Below, piece after piece: positions 36,871-48,782 of a stretch of DNA of 64,000 nucleotides (within the stretch, counting starts at the first letter, position 1; each line of letters starts with the position of its first letter). The position numbers were made by a program, and so were the translations under genes. Source of the DNA: Thuidium tamariscinum (lineage: Eukaryota > Streptophyta > Bryopsida > Hypnales > Thuidiaceae); the NCBI GenBank assembly GCA_947034885.2, contig OX344752.2:1674001-1738000 (forward strand), written 5' to 3'. The notes beneath the pieces were generated by a model. That model did no database searches. It had not been told where the DNA came from and saw nothing but the letters and a program-made list of their open reading frames with translations.

Positions 36871-37530
36871 AGTCTATGAGCAGCCAGGTTCTGGATCTCC
36901 AAGCTGCTTTGGAAATGGGAATGGCGGCACTGGAGTGAAGTGTGAAGACCATGAAGTCTTGTGAAATGTGAACCCACCAAACTCTGGAACATACAGCAAT
37001 CACGCTTGTGTTAGGAGTGCTTGTGAAGTGAACCTAGTCCATATGTGTGCCTAAATTCATTTCCAACAGAGAAAAAAATTATGGTCTTCTGCCATGCTCC
37101 TTGGTGGGTAGACGGGATAAAAGTGAAAAAAAAGTCCCCTCTTTTGTGCCATGTTTTAAGACCTCTCCTAGTTGAGCCTACCCTAATCACCATGCTTGCA
37201 AGTGTAAATTCAAAATATTGTGAAACAAAATAACAAGTAAATTTGAGACCCTAATTCCTATGCGCTGAGAATCATCTCCAAAATTGGCAATTTCAAAAAA
37301 ATCATCATAAAGTACTATTTGGAAGAATATTTTGGAATTTGAAATGCAAATAAAAGTTGTAGGGTTTGAGTTGTAGATTCTATCTATACGGTTAGATTAT
37401 TGCCAATATTCTTCTATAAATTTTGAAAGGAAAAATTCAAAATTCCTTCTAAACTCAGTTGGTACAAGCATAGTTTTGTCATTTTTTGAGTAAATTTTGT
37501 TGGAATGAATTTGAAATGAGGTTCTCTTAA
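36871..37530. other. Intergenic upstream of LEA-2
   Basis: No gene recognised; becomes AT-rich beyond about 37200, up to the TTAA element at 37531. Confidence 0.4.
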
Positions 37531-38473
37531 CCCCTAAAGGTTTTTGACTATGTTTTCACCAAAAATGCTCCAAAACTGCCATTTCTAGTACAAGTGCAAT
37601 TTTTCTTTTAAAACACATTTTTGACTCATGTAACCGTAGGATCTTGTATTAAGGTGGTTTGTAAACATGTGGGAAAAATTTCAGAAAATTCCACCGTTTA
37701 GATTGCAAGATATAAGCATTTGAATTGACAAAAATTATTTTTTTATCCCTGCAAAAATCCGGGCAGCTGCACTTCACAAGGTCACATTTGTGTGAAAAAA
37801 ATTCAAAATGGTGGTTACTCTTTGAATTCATACTTCAATGCAAGTTGGTTACATTCTCAAAAAATTTCATACCATTTGGAATTGTATAACATATAGGAAA
37901 AAATAAGTAAGTAGAAAGAAGTAAAAAATGAGCCACAATACGAAATTGTGAACATTTTATTCATGGAATTGAAAATCTCCAATCCCAATGGTTAAAATGT
38001 TGTAATAAACAATCTACACCATCTGTTTTTATTTTTTTCCAAAAATATGAAAAATTGAATTAAATGAAGAATTTCAAACTTTTTTTGTACTGTAGAGATT
38101 CTGTAATTGGCCGCAAACTACCCCAAACTCAAAATCTTCATAACTTTTGACTCATTGATCGGAATGGATTGATTCAAGGCTTCACATGTCTGTATAAACC
38201 TAAAGAACCAATTTGAAATTTCACTTTTAAGAAAAAGTTTTTTTGAAGAAGTTTTTTCAGCTGCCCGGGCTGCCCGCCGAGTAGAGAAAACAACATATCC
38301 TACCATAACTTTTTAACCGTGAAGTCAAAAGTTATGAAAATTGTCGGGCCTTAAAGCTACTCCTCGGGCATACATTGTATCAAAATTTCAAAGAAAAAAA
38401 ATAAAAACTCCATCCGTAGTGAGCTGCCCAAAAAATTTATAATCTCAAAAAACACTGTTCAGGGCTTTAGGGG
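37531..38473. mobile_element. TTAA-flanked TIR element, subfamily B copy 2 (943 bp)
   Basis: It starts CCCCTAAAGGTTTTTGACTA and ends GGGCTTTAGGGG, with TTAA at 37527-37530 and 38474-38477. The left half matches the left half of the copy at 44476 (CAAAACTGCCATTT, CATTTGGAATTGTA). The right half matches both arms of the fold-back copy at 48037 (GTCAAAAGTTATGAAAATTG, GCTACTCCTCGGGCATACAT). Non-coding. Confidence 0.75.
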
Positions 38474-38477
38474 TTAA

Positions 38478-41027
38478 CATGGTGATTTTAAAAAAATTGT
38501 GTTCTTTGATTCTATGACCTCATTTTTGCAATTCCAAGTTTGAACTAGGGTCAATGAATTTTGGCTTGGTCAACTATTTGATAAACTTCCACATTTGTAA
38601 TTTTAGAGAAATATGTGCTTTAGTAACATCAAATCCAACCCTTGGATAGGACAACAAATTCATTAGGTATTTCTAAATATTAGGATGACTTTCATCCAAG
38701 TTGTAACAAGAAAGAGATTTGATTTTCAATTTGTACATTGTTTAGAAAGTGGATGTTGATGGGCTTCAAGGTTAAAGACTGAATTCAATAAACCTTCTCC
38801 CCGAGTATAAAGAACTTATATATAAAAATCTCCAAAGTTAATGAAAGAAAGAGGCTTTGATAAATGTGTGGTGTAAAAGAGACCTATGTACTATTTGTTT
38901 AGATTTGAGGTCTTTAGTAAAATTGCTCCTTTTTGATGTCACATAGAATCCATTATAAAATAAAGGCAAAAAACATGCCAAAATTTCAGATGACGCTTTT
39001 GAATTTAGCTTGTTTTTTTTACATCAAATAAAATGAGGTCTTGCAAGCTTTGTAAAAGGCTACATGTGGAGGGGTCTTAAGTGCCATATAAGCTCTTTTT
39101 AGGACAGGTAGTACCACATAGGACAATTTTTCATTCAACACTATTTTGACAAAGGTTTTGACATGGACTTGGAAAAAAAATGACATGGACCCCAAATTAT
39201 ATTGACATAGCATGCTTTGTCAACACATTTTGAAAATTTTGAAAATTTAAATTGTGTTTTTTGAGATATTAAATTAGATGTTTTTTGAAACATCAATTGT
39301 TACCTACCCCACCCATAAGTCAAAATTAACAAAAAATTTATTTAAAATAAATTAAAAAATAAATTAAAATGAACAAGGAAATTTGTTAAATTCAATAAGA
39401 ATTGAAGAAAACTTACCATCTACCATTAAGAAGATTTTTGATGGCAAAATGAAGGAATAACTTCATTTCAAATTAATGAGAATGAAAAGGAGAGACAATA
39501 CATTTATAGCCTTTCCTAGCCTAAGGTGAGGCAAAAGATATAGGATTCTAAAATATGGCACTTACCATTGAACATGTTGATGTCATTTTAGACATGCACA
39601 TGTTTTTCCAAACATGCACATGTTGTTTTAGACATCTCGATGTTGTTTTTTACATTTCACAATGAATACAATTGTTGATTTTCATATCCCATATAGATTG
39701 TCTCTCTTCCTACCACTATACTAGTATATAGACTAGCTATTTTCATCCATCTTATACATTCAAGTCATCCATCCATTTCCTTTTTTTTGGCAAAGCATGT
39801 TGTGAGGTTATTTTTTTCCAAATTTTTCCACTTATGGGCAATACTTTACTACTGACTATAGTAATTTTTTTAAATTTATCTATAATCAAAATGAACTTTT
39901 TGTTGACGCGGTAGTCTATGTTTTTTTGGATGTCACAAAAAACATTAACTTGTTTTTTTAAACATCATTATGAACATGTATGTCAATGGTGACATCTACT
40001 TGTTCTCTAATTTAGCTGTATATGTTTTTCACGACATTACGTCAAATTTACACTTCTACACCCATCCATCGCTTGATGCATGATGTTCCAAAAAACATGA
40101 CACGTTTTTCTACTTACGACACCAAAAACATAGTTTTTTTTATAGTGAAATGTATGATGGTATGTATTGTGAATTTGGTAGATATTGCAACTATAAGACT
40201 TCCTAGTATGGGTTAACCAATCCAATTTGATTAGTATTGTTATTTTTTGGTGAGCATTTATGATGTATTTGTGCAATAAATGTACTTGGATTTTTTCAAT
40301 TTTTTTTTTAATCTAAACAACAACTATAGAGACAACCTTTGTGTAAAGAGTTTATCAACTAGAAAATACAAAAAAATGTTGCTAAAACATTCAACTCTAG
40401 GTTCTATGAAAATTTCATTGTACATTGGAAGCTAAAAGGAAAAAAAAAGAAAATTGTCATGCTCAATGCATAAAAAACCATGCCCCCAACACCAAGTAGG
40501 AGGGCTAGGGTTGGGAACCTTAGCCCCTTGGTGGCTTCATTGAGTGTAGGAAACAAGGATAGGAATGGACTTGTAATTGTAAGTGGTAGCCAATACAAGT
40601 AGGCCTATATGCCAATCTAAACAAAGGATTGGAGTTAGGGCGTCTTGCTATGCTCCTTGGATGAACAAAGTTTACAATGCGAACTATAGGATCCCAACAA
40701 AGCAATTGCATTATCTGTGAGGACCTATGTTAGTGGGTGGGGAGCAATGATCTTAGAACAGGTTCAAGGTTTTTAGCCAAATGTTCATTTTCGTAAGATT
40801 TTTTTAAATTTACACTGAGGGCACGAAGAAATTAAGTAGCAACTGAGTGACATTTAGCCAGTTTAGGGATCGCTGGTGGGGAGGGATCAAGTGAGAATTC
40901 CTCAAATCCTCACATTTTCACTCTTTCTAGATTTACCTATCTCGACCAATGGGGTTGTTCACATAAAATCTTGTTTTTCCCACTCACTGTCTCAATCCGG
41001 TCTCTTTTGGGTGCTGCGCCCTTGCAG
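38478..41027. other. Intergenic, AT-rich, no gene recognised
   Basis: Mostly poly-A/T rich. Repeated ACATG-type words (GACATGCACATG, AAACATGCACATG) occur around 39590-39650. No boundary-defined element was recognised. Confidence 0.4.
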
Positions 41028-41116
41028 TCTCTGACTCGGGAGAGGATGAGCTTGGAGACCACGCCCTCTTTGCTCACGTCCACGAATTCACCGCCATCAG
41101 CCCTAACCGGTACTAA
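41028..41116 (+). pseudogene. Possible orphan 3' terminal exon of an unknown gene
   Basis: After a good acceptor (GCGCCCTTGCAG) the plus strand reads SDSGEDELGDHALFAHVHEF, then TAISPNRY and a stop TAA at 41114-41116. The composition is coding-like and unlike the AT-rich DNA on its left. I do not recognise the family. It lies upstream of the LEA-3 promoter and has no visible upstream exons, so it may be a gene relic or a chance frame. Confidence 0.25.
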
Positions 41117-41204
41117 CTAAACTTCCGCTGCAATCAATCCCACCCAGGCTGTGACATCCTGCAACGCCAAGGCGCCAAGTGTCCTGATTTCTGAATGGCA
41201 GTGC

Positions 41205-41232
41205 CACCTGTCCCTCCAAGTCTTGGTATATA
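41205..41232 (+). promoter_or_regulatory. LEA-3 promoter: CACCTGTCC block and TATA box
   Basis: CACCTGTCCCTCCAAGTC (41205-41222) is followed by TATATA (41227-41232), about 185 bp before the ATG. The block and its spacing are the same as at LEA-1. The duplicated promoter region extends up to about 41150. Confidence 0.55.
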
Positions 41233-41414
41233 GAGAGGAGCGACATCCAGAGTTCTCCACCAGATGTCATTCTCGAATCCCAAGTTCTCTCAAGCAAATT
41301 TGCAGACTCTCTTGTTTTCGTGAATCGTTACCTTACTGTCAATTTCTTGTCTCTTTTCTCTCTCTCCTCGAGATCGAGTAAGTTAGATTCATTTCCAGTT
41401 TCCGAGTTTCAGAC

Positions 41415-42445
41415 ATGGCTTCGTACAACACCAACCAGGACGCCGCCGCCAAGAAGGCCGAGGATGCCAAGCTCTTTGGGCAGCAGAAGGCGGGCGAGGC
41501 CCAGCAAGCCACCCAGGTAACAGACGCGAACCCCTAGTCCACTGCGCAAGGCTGGTGGACAAACTTTCTTGGAGTTCGTATTTTGCATAACGGGTGCCTC
41601 ATTTCACTGGCTTTGGTGAGAGTAATTAATAGTCTTCGCAGTCGAATGAGATGGTGCATGAGTGAGTGGGCGCACTCGCATGGTGACTCCTGTTTCGTTA
41701 GGAAAATGGTTTCAGTTTGCTTGCAATTTTTTCCGTGAGAGCTGTAGAGTGTGCAATGAAGCGGTGGGCAGGAAGCTTGGCCTACGTAATTTGTTGAAGT
41801 CGGGCGAGGTTAGCTGGTTACCTTGTATAGCACTCTTTGATTGTTGGGTACTTTTTTTTGTTACAGAACGCTGCTGGAACCACGCAAGACAAAGCCCGTG
41901 AGGCGGCCGGAGTGGCTTCCGACAAGGCCGGGCAGGCCAAGGAGGTCGGCGGCAGTTACTTGCAGCAGGCGACCAATGTCCTCAACAACGCCTTCGAGAA
42001 CGTGAAGTCGACCGTGGCTCAGGCGACCGAGCAGTCGAAGCAGAGCACTTCCAGCGCCACGGGCACCGCCCAGGACAAGGCGAACCAGGCCGGGAACGTG
42101 GCGGGCGACAAGTGGGCACAGACGAAGCAGGGCGCCTCGGACGCCACGGGCACCACGCAGAACAAAGCCAACGAGGCGACGGGCGTGGCGGGCGAGAAGT
42201 TGGGTCAGGCCAAGCAGGGTGCGTACGACGCCGCGGGCGCCGCGCAGCAGAAGGCTGGCGAGGTTTACAATCAGGCAGGCGCGGTGGCTGGTCAGAAGTG
42301 GGAGCAGACGAAGCAGGCGTCTTCCGATGCCTCGCAAGTGGCTTCGGACAAGGCGGGCAGTCTTGCGCAGCAGACTCGCGAAGCTGTGAATACGGCGTAC
42401 GCGTCCATCCAGTCGGACGTGACCCCCAGTCAGCAGAAGCAGTAA
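41415..42445 (+). CDS. Group 3 LEA protein (LEA-3), two exons
   Basis: Exon 1 is 41415-41516 (ATG at 41415, donor CAG/GTAACAG), the intron is 41517-41866 and exon 2 is 41867-42445 (acceptor TTGTTACAG). The product has 226 residues and an exon 1 peptide identical to LEA-1. Exon 2 differs from LEA-1 at only a few places (for example NAAG for DAAG at the junction, GEVYNQ for GEAYNQ, and the tail TPSQQKQ for TPSQQQQ). It has the same repeats and the same AGDKWAQTKQ / AGQKWEQTKQ signature. Frame, intron phase and near-identity all indicate a functional gene. Role inferred from the LEA_4 family: desiccation and ABA-linked protection. Confidence 0.9.
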
Positions 42446-44475
42446 TTTGCGTTTTTCGGTAGCTGGGGTTTATAATTACGTAGGTTGTCCGTTGTTGTAG
42501 ATCGGCTGCATATCTTTTCCGTTTAGGATTCATAGCTGATCAATGAGTGAGGGTTTGTCGGGTTCTTATTTCCAGACCCCCTAAGTATCCATTGTGAATA
42601 GTGGTGCACATGTACATTACATGACCGTTGGGTCTGGAATCGATTACTGAATCACGATTAGCCTTTCTTCTCTGCTGCACATTTCCAGCATCTTGTAGCG
42701 TCCTCTTTGCACGACGTTGCCTGCGTTGGTTTTTGAATTGAGTTGATGGGTCTGTACATTTGTGCCAAGGTTGCTGAGGAATAGTTGATCGGCGTTTGCT
42801 GAATCACTTTCACTTGTAGACTGGCTGACCATCTGGTTTGAAATTTGAGCTGGCGAAATTAGTGCACAGATTTTTGAATGTCTACTTGTCTCCGTGAGTT
42901 CTTAAGTAAATTCTGTGAGGTGGTAGAATGTAACGACACCTTCATTTGCTTTCGATGATTCTTACTATTCTGCTCTGCACAGCGTATCGAATTCTGCTCC
43001 GCGAGGGTGAATGCTTTGCCATATGCGGCAGGCAGGGGAAATGCAAATTCAATGTGCAAATAGCCGTTGCTATGGACAATGTTACTGAGTGTGGCAATTT
43101 GTTGACATGCGTATGCTGGCATTCGAAAAGTGAAGCAGGTTTTCAAATCTAACCGTGACGATGACCATTCCATTGGTAAATTTGTTGGAGAAAATTATGT
43201 CCACAATGTTCCGAGCTTGGTTCTGAACGGAGAGGAAGAATAGACATATCTCCAGCAGCTTGGCTTTCGGTCATTGTCCATCTGCAGTGTGGAGAGTACC
43301 GTAGTTTACGACAAGGAATTAATGAGGGCGTAATTTAGTTAACAGATCTGCGACCACTCCAAAACGTCTTAAGTGCAGAAGTGTAATCAAAGCCTGAAGC
43401 GCCGTCTTTCAAACTCTGAAGCTGATCCTCCAGTTCATGAAAGATTTGTAGATTATGGTTAAACCACCTATTTCCAACTAGAGACCCATACCCAACTGTA
43501 TGTAGCTATTTCCAACCATGTGTATGAACAAATTTCCAACTAAAGTTTGGAATGTGTTTCTTTCTCCTTTTCAATGTTGGGACTATTAAGGCCATGATAC
43601 ATTTCCTAAAGTGTTATCAAGTGTGTAGCAAGTATTGAGTGGCAAAGTAGTTTCTTGAAATGATCATAACTAGAAAAGTCTAGACATTGTCTATATGTTC
43701 AAAGCACTTTCTAGTTCCCTAAGATCATAGTAATTTCAATTTTGGGAATAAAATCATGAGAAATTTGTAGTCCCCATATTGCCTATCTTTCTGCATGGGA
43801 ATTGTTTGCATTGCTTTATATCACTCATGATTTGTTCGAGAATTGTTTAAGTAATCAAGTATAGGTAGTTTTACGTTAAATCTATAACTGGGGCACTAAC
43901 ATTCTCTGATGGGTTCAACAAATTTAGGGAGGGCTTCATTGGCCTTCGAACTAAGTAAGGTAGTTGGTTCTTAAAGCAATGTTTTTAGAGTTGATTGCAT
44001 TTTGAGGGAATTATGCTCAATTTTTTGAAACAATTTTCAATAATTTTTATTGGATTAACTTCTATTCCAAGTTGTTTCTTATTTTTTTGACCTTTGTGGA
44101 ATTAATTGCAAATTTTAGAAGTGGAAATTTAAAGTAACCCCTCTTGAAATGTACATCATTAATACATTAAAAAAATAAATATGTACTTCTACTTTAGATA
44201 TTGCTTTCATAACTCCTTACCTAGCTTATAGTTTGACTCCAAATTCATTCAAAAGACTTGCTATGTGTCCAAATCTCCTTCAACCATGATGTTTTTTCAT
44301 TGAGTTCATTTTTCTCTACCTGCAACTATTACTACCTTTATTGTAAAGAGCGTGCATGATTGTGACATTGTGTGAGAGGTCATTGTCTTTATCCAAAAAA
44401 ACATATAATCCTTTATGTACTAAGAGTTCAAGTTGTAGACATTGATTGATCATATTGTAGAAAGTATAATTTTAA
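42446..44475. other. LEA-3 3' flank and intergenic DNA
   Basis: Positions 42523-42660 mirror the LEA-1 3' flank. The block 42660-43450 is less AT-rich but holds no recognised gene. Positions 43970-44170 are a partial copy of the long-TIR arm seen at 11050 (TTGATTGCATTTTGAG, CAAGTTGTTTCTTATTTTTTT and CTTGAAATGTACA blocks). Confidence 0.45.
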
Positions 44476-45124
44476 CCCTAAAGTTCTTTAACTATGTTTC
44501 TACCACAAACGCTTCAAAACCTCCATTTATAACACAAGTACCAAAGTTTTGGAGAAAAACTATTTATAGAAAAAACTAACTATAGGAACTTATAGTATGT
44601 TGGTTTGCAAAGATGGTGATAAAATTTCAAAAACTTTTACCTTATGGATTAGAAGATATTAGTGTTTGAACCAACCAAAATCCTTTCTTTTCGCCTTGCA
44701 AAAAAGAAGCAAGTGCACTTTACAAGACCATATTTGCATTAAAAAAATGTTCAAAATGGTAGTGCTTTTTTGGATTCATGCTTTAAAGAAAGTTGAGTTT
44801 ATACTTGAAAATTTTCAAATCATTTGGAATTGTACAATATATAATTTAAAATTGCCAATCCCAATGGTTCAAATGTTTTAATAAAGTTTCTAAGAAAATT
44901 GATTATTTTAATTTGCCCAAACTACCTGAGTTGAGAAAGAAACAACATATCATGCAATCATTTTTCAATTGTACAGTCAAAAGTTACAAAAATTGTTTGG
45001 CCTTCAAGATATTTGTTGTTCCAACCTTCTAGTGAATTTTGGGCCCAAAACATAGAAATCTCTAGTCATATGTACTTGCCCAAACTTTCTATATTACCGA
45101 AAATGCACTTTTGTCCTTTAGGGG
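44476..45124. mobile_element. TTAA-flanked TIR element, subfamily B copy 3 (649 bp)
   Basis: It starts CCCTAAAGTTCTTTAACTA and ends TTTTGTCCTTTAGGGG, with TTAA at 44472-44475 and 45125-45128. It is collinear with the copy at 37531 but lacks an internal part. Non-coding. Confidence 0.72.
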
Positions 45125-45128
45125 TTAA

Positions 45129-48036
45129 ATGGAAGATTTATTATGTCATTAGCTTAAATGAAGAACATTGTATGCATTGGTTTAAATAAATAATTATCTC
45201 TATATAGATTTTTCAAAATTGCTTAAAAAAAATTAGGTCTAATTTGGGCTTTTTAGTACATAGTCAGTAAAGGATTAAGCTTAGCTCCCATCATTAAATT
45301 GTCCAAATTATTATTGGATCTTATTGGGAGGAAAAAATAGATTAGAGTTTCTCTTTACATGCATTTTTTGGATAATAGTTCATGTATAAATTATGAATTT
45401 ATAGAATGTTGAAACTTCATGTACTCAATTCATGCTCATAGGATTTACATTTTAGACAAGAATCTAGAAGTTGTAGTTATGAAATCAAGTGACAAGTAGG
45501 TTTTGTACCAAAAAACTTAAAATATTTTTCTAAATATGCAAAAAAGAAGAAACTCATAGAATGGATGAAGCTTAGTAGAGCGAGATAAGGGAGTTTTACA
45601 AAGGCTTAATAATGCATTGCAATTGCTAACTAAAGTTTACTTCAAAATAGCTAGTTTCAAAGTTGAATGATGGGTCTATTGAAAGTAAAGAGTTGGAAGA
45701 TTGAAAGGTATTGCACATGTTGAGAAATTATATTTCTTAGGAACAAAGAAGAGGAGCCTAGCAACAAAGTTAAAATTTTTAGAAATGTGAGGAGATTTGG
45801 TTACGGTGTTACTTATAGGATTAGTGAATGCTTTGATGTGCTAGAGCATCTAGTTGTGCATCTCTATATCTTTTATCATCTTAATGGTGTCATTACTATT
45901 AATGGAATACATCACATACTCTATGGCCTAGATGAGAATGGTAAGGTTTTCTTATGTTTGAAGAAGGGTGGCACATTTAGCTTTAAATATGAATTCATTT
46001 GACACGATAATGTTTTTGCACTCTATTGAGTGTGTGTTTATGTGTGGTGAGGTGCTATTCAACAAGACTTATATATGAAAAATTTAGTCATTAAATGATT
46101 CAATGATACTCAATCCGCAAGGCTTGACAACATTATCTTTTCTTCTTCCGACTAGCCATGAGACAATGACACTAAACTTAGCATAATGTATTGGATTCTA
46201 TAGTACATATTTGTCCTTTGTAAAGAAATATAAACAAATGATTTAAATTAATTTCAAAACAAATGATTGCCACAGAGCTACACTATAGCCTTATTTTATT
46301 GAAAAGCTTTATAAATACATAGGTGTTGGACTATGTAAGCAACACTTGCCTTCTCTCTTGCCCTTCTTCTCTTTTAGAAAATTTGCATGTATTGCCTTGG
46401 TTTTTTGTGCAACGCACTTGGCTTTATATATATATATGCCTCATAAGCTCTTTTCTTCCTAACTCATGGATGGAATGGAAAAACAAAGGCCATTTTCAAC
46501 TTGCATTGTATGATACCCTTTTTTTCTATTATAAAATGCTATTGTTTGATACATAATCTAGGTCTCATGGTTAATGCTGTACTGACCTAGAGAAAGACAA
46601 TTGAACTTGAGGGTGGCACTAGAATCTTATCTCTTCCTACGAAGGTTGAATCTGGGCTCGTACTTGTGTTGTATGATGATGCATGACCTATCTTTTATAT
46701 CTCTGCAATGCACCCTTCTTTGTACTCCTTCAACGACATTGTAGGCATTATTGAATGCCAATGCATGATTTGGTCTTTGAGAAAATTTATACTTTGCAAC
46801 GAGTATTGTAGCAAGCTACATATCTAAACTTTATCTAGGCATAGGCACCTTTGAATAACACTATTAACACAAAGATGTCTTTGAACTCTAATGACACTAC
46901 TTTTTCAAGTTGCTATAGATGATTTTCTTATTTATGGAGAATGTAGTTACTTGGTAACATTTCATGCGGTTAGACTCTACACGGGATTCTACAAATCTCC
47001 ATCCAAACAATGGTTTGGGCTATTGAAGCTTGGATGGAGATTTGTGGAGTCTAACTACAATGTTGGAAGTGACCAAGGATGGGGTTCAATTGCAACCAAC
47101 TTTTCCCTTCATTAATGATCAATTCAAGTATAGAAATGGGTAGAGACTCATCAACTATTTTCTTCAAGATGTTGATTGGATAGTAGATATAGTAGAGGGT
47201 ATTTGATTTGACTTTTATTGCTAGCTGAGTTACAAGGGCGCTTTACTTAGCTAGGGGGCAATTAGATGGTTGATCATTCATGTTGTATTGCAGTGTGAAT
47301 TTGCATTTTGACATATATGTATGCTAGTGTCTATAGTTTACAACACCTACTATTAACGATGCAGAGTGACACAATAACTGTCACATTATTTGATGACAAT
47401 TGGCTATTAGGCTATGTAATCCATGTTATAAAATGGTTGTAAATTTAATATAGCTAAAATTGCCATGTATAAGCCATTGGAGGGCTAAGCTAATGTTTTG
47501 GAACTATTGGAGGTGTAAATGGAGGCATTTTGGGGAACCTTTAGGGTGGTTGTAACTCTAGGCCCGCCCTCGGCTTCTTTATTTTCTTCAAGTCTTGTGT
47601 GTGAAGGCTTTCTTGGAGTTTTAGGAAATGGTACACCTTGAGGGTTGTTTGTAGATGATGGCAATGTTGTCAATTTATATAATCTGAGGTTTTCTTTTTA
47701 CACTTCAATTTTTGTGTAGACTAGTCCAATTGAGGCTAAGTAGCATTTGGAGTATTTGAGATGTTTATTATTGGATGGTCGGTCATTTGTATTGTGTTGC
47801 AATTTGGATTTACTTTTCGACATGTTTGTGTATTCTAGTTTCTATAGTTTTCAACACCTATTGTTAACAATGCAAAGTAATACAACACCTTGGTTATAGG
47901 AGGTTGTTTCTTTCTAAAGTAAACACTAAAATCTCAAAATTTGCAATGAACAACCTTATATGAAATCTTCAATACAAAGATCATCAATATCCTTTTTTTC
48001 CCATATTTGGGTGATATTCAATATAATAATCATTAA
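45129..48036. other. Intergenic with one hairpin, no gene recognised
   Basis: AT-rich with some lower-AT stretches (46300-47130) whose frames of 60-75 codons resemble nothing known. A hairpin lies at 46969-47055. The direct repeat TTGTATTGTGTTGCAATTTG / CATGTTGTATTGCAGTG and the shared TATAGTTT-CAACACCTA blocks at about 47280-47350 and 47790-47860 suggest a local duplication. Confidence 0.4.
46969..47055. repeat. Hairpin-forming inverted repeat with 12-nt bulge
   Basis: The left arm (46969-47006) has GTTAGACTCTAC and AAATCTCCATCCAA separated by a 12-nt insertion. The right arm (47030-47055) reads TTGGATGGAGATTTGTGGAG and TCTAAC. Apart from the insertion and one G-U type pair, all 26 pairs match. 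The loop is about 23 nt. Confidence 0.75.
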
Positions 48037-48778
48037 CCCATCACGAACCAAATTGTATTTTTTGGTAACATAGCAATTTGGGGCAATTCATTACAAATGG
48101 AGTATTTATTTTTCTTCTTTGAAATTTTCACACAACATGTCCCCAACAAATAGCTTTAAGGCCCTAAAATTTTCATAACTTTTGACTACATGGTTAGGAG
48201 AATAATTGCATGATATGTGATCTTTTTTATATTTGGGTAGCCCGAGAAGCTCAAAAACTTCTTTGAAAATCACTCTTTGAAAAAATGAAAATTTAAAGGA
48301 TTCTTTAGAATTATATATACGTGGAAAGCTTTAAATCATCCCATTATGATTAATTAGATAATAGTTATGAGGAGTTTTAGTTGTAGGTAGATATGGTTTT
48401 GAAATACTCCATACCTATCCACAAACTAAAAACCCGCATAACTTTCATCTCATTAATCATAATGGAATGATTCAAAGCATCATATGTACATATAATTCTA
48501 AAGAATGACTTTCAATTTTTTATTTTCTCAAAAAGTGATTTTCAAAGAAGTTTTTGAGTTGCTTGGGTTACCCAAAGATCAAAGAAAATCACTTAACATG
48601 CAATAATATAAAAATCACCATGTAGTCATTCATGTAATCAAAAGTTGTGAAAATTTTTGGGCCTTGAAGTTACTCCTCGGACACATATTGTGTGCAAATT
48701 TCAAAGAAAAAAAAATCCATTCATATCGGGCTGCCAAAATCACTATGTTGCCAAAAATACAACTTTGTCCTTTAGGGG
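48037..48778. mobile_element. TTAA-flanked fold-back element, subfamily B copy 4 (742 bp)
   Basis: TTAA lies at 48033-48036 and 48779-48782. The two halves are inverted copies of each other. The left arm has TTTCTTCTTTGAAATTTTCA, then GCTTTAAGGCCC, then TTTTCATAACTTTTGACTAC. The right arm has the inverse order ending TCCTTTAGGGG. Both arms match the right half of the copy at 37531, so this copy seems to be two right halves joined head to head. Its arms differ more than those of the CACTA MITE, so it is older. It lies about 350 bp upstream of the RPL5 start codon. Confidence 0.72.
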
Positions 48779-48782
48779 TTAA

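Noticed and set aside
45787-46002. A 71-codon frame (MRRFGYGVTYRISECFDVLE).
   Set aside because: No recognised family, no promoter or splice context, AT-rich surroundings.
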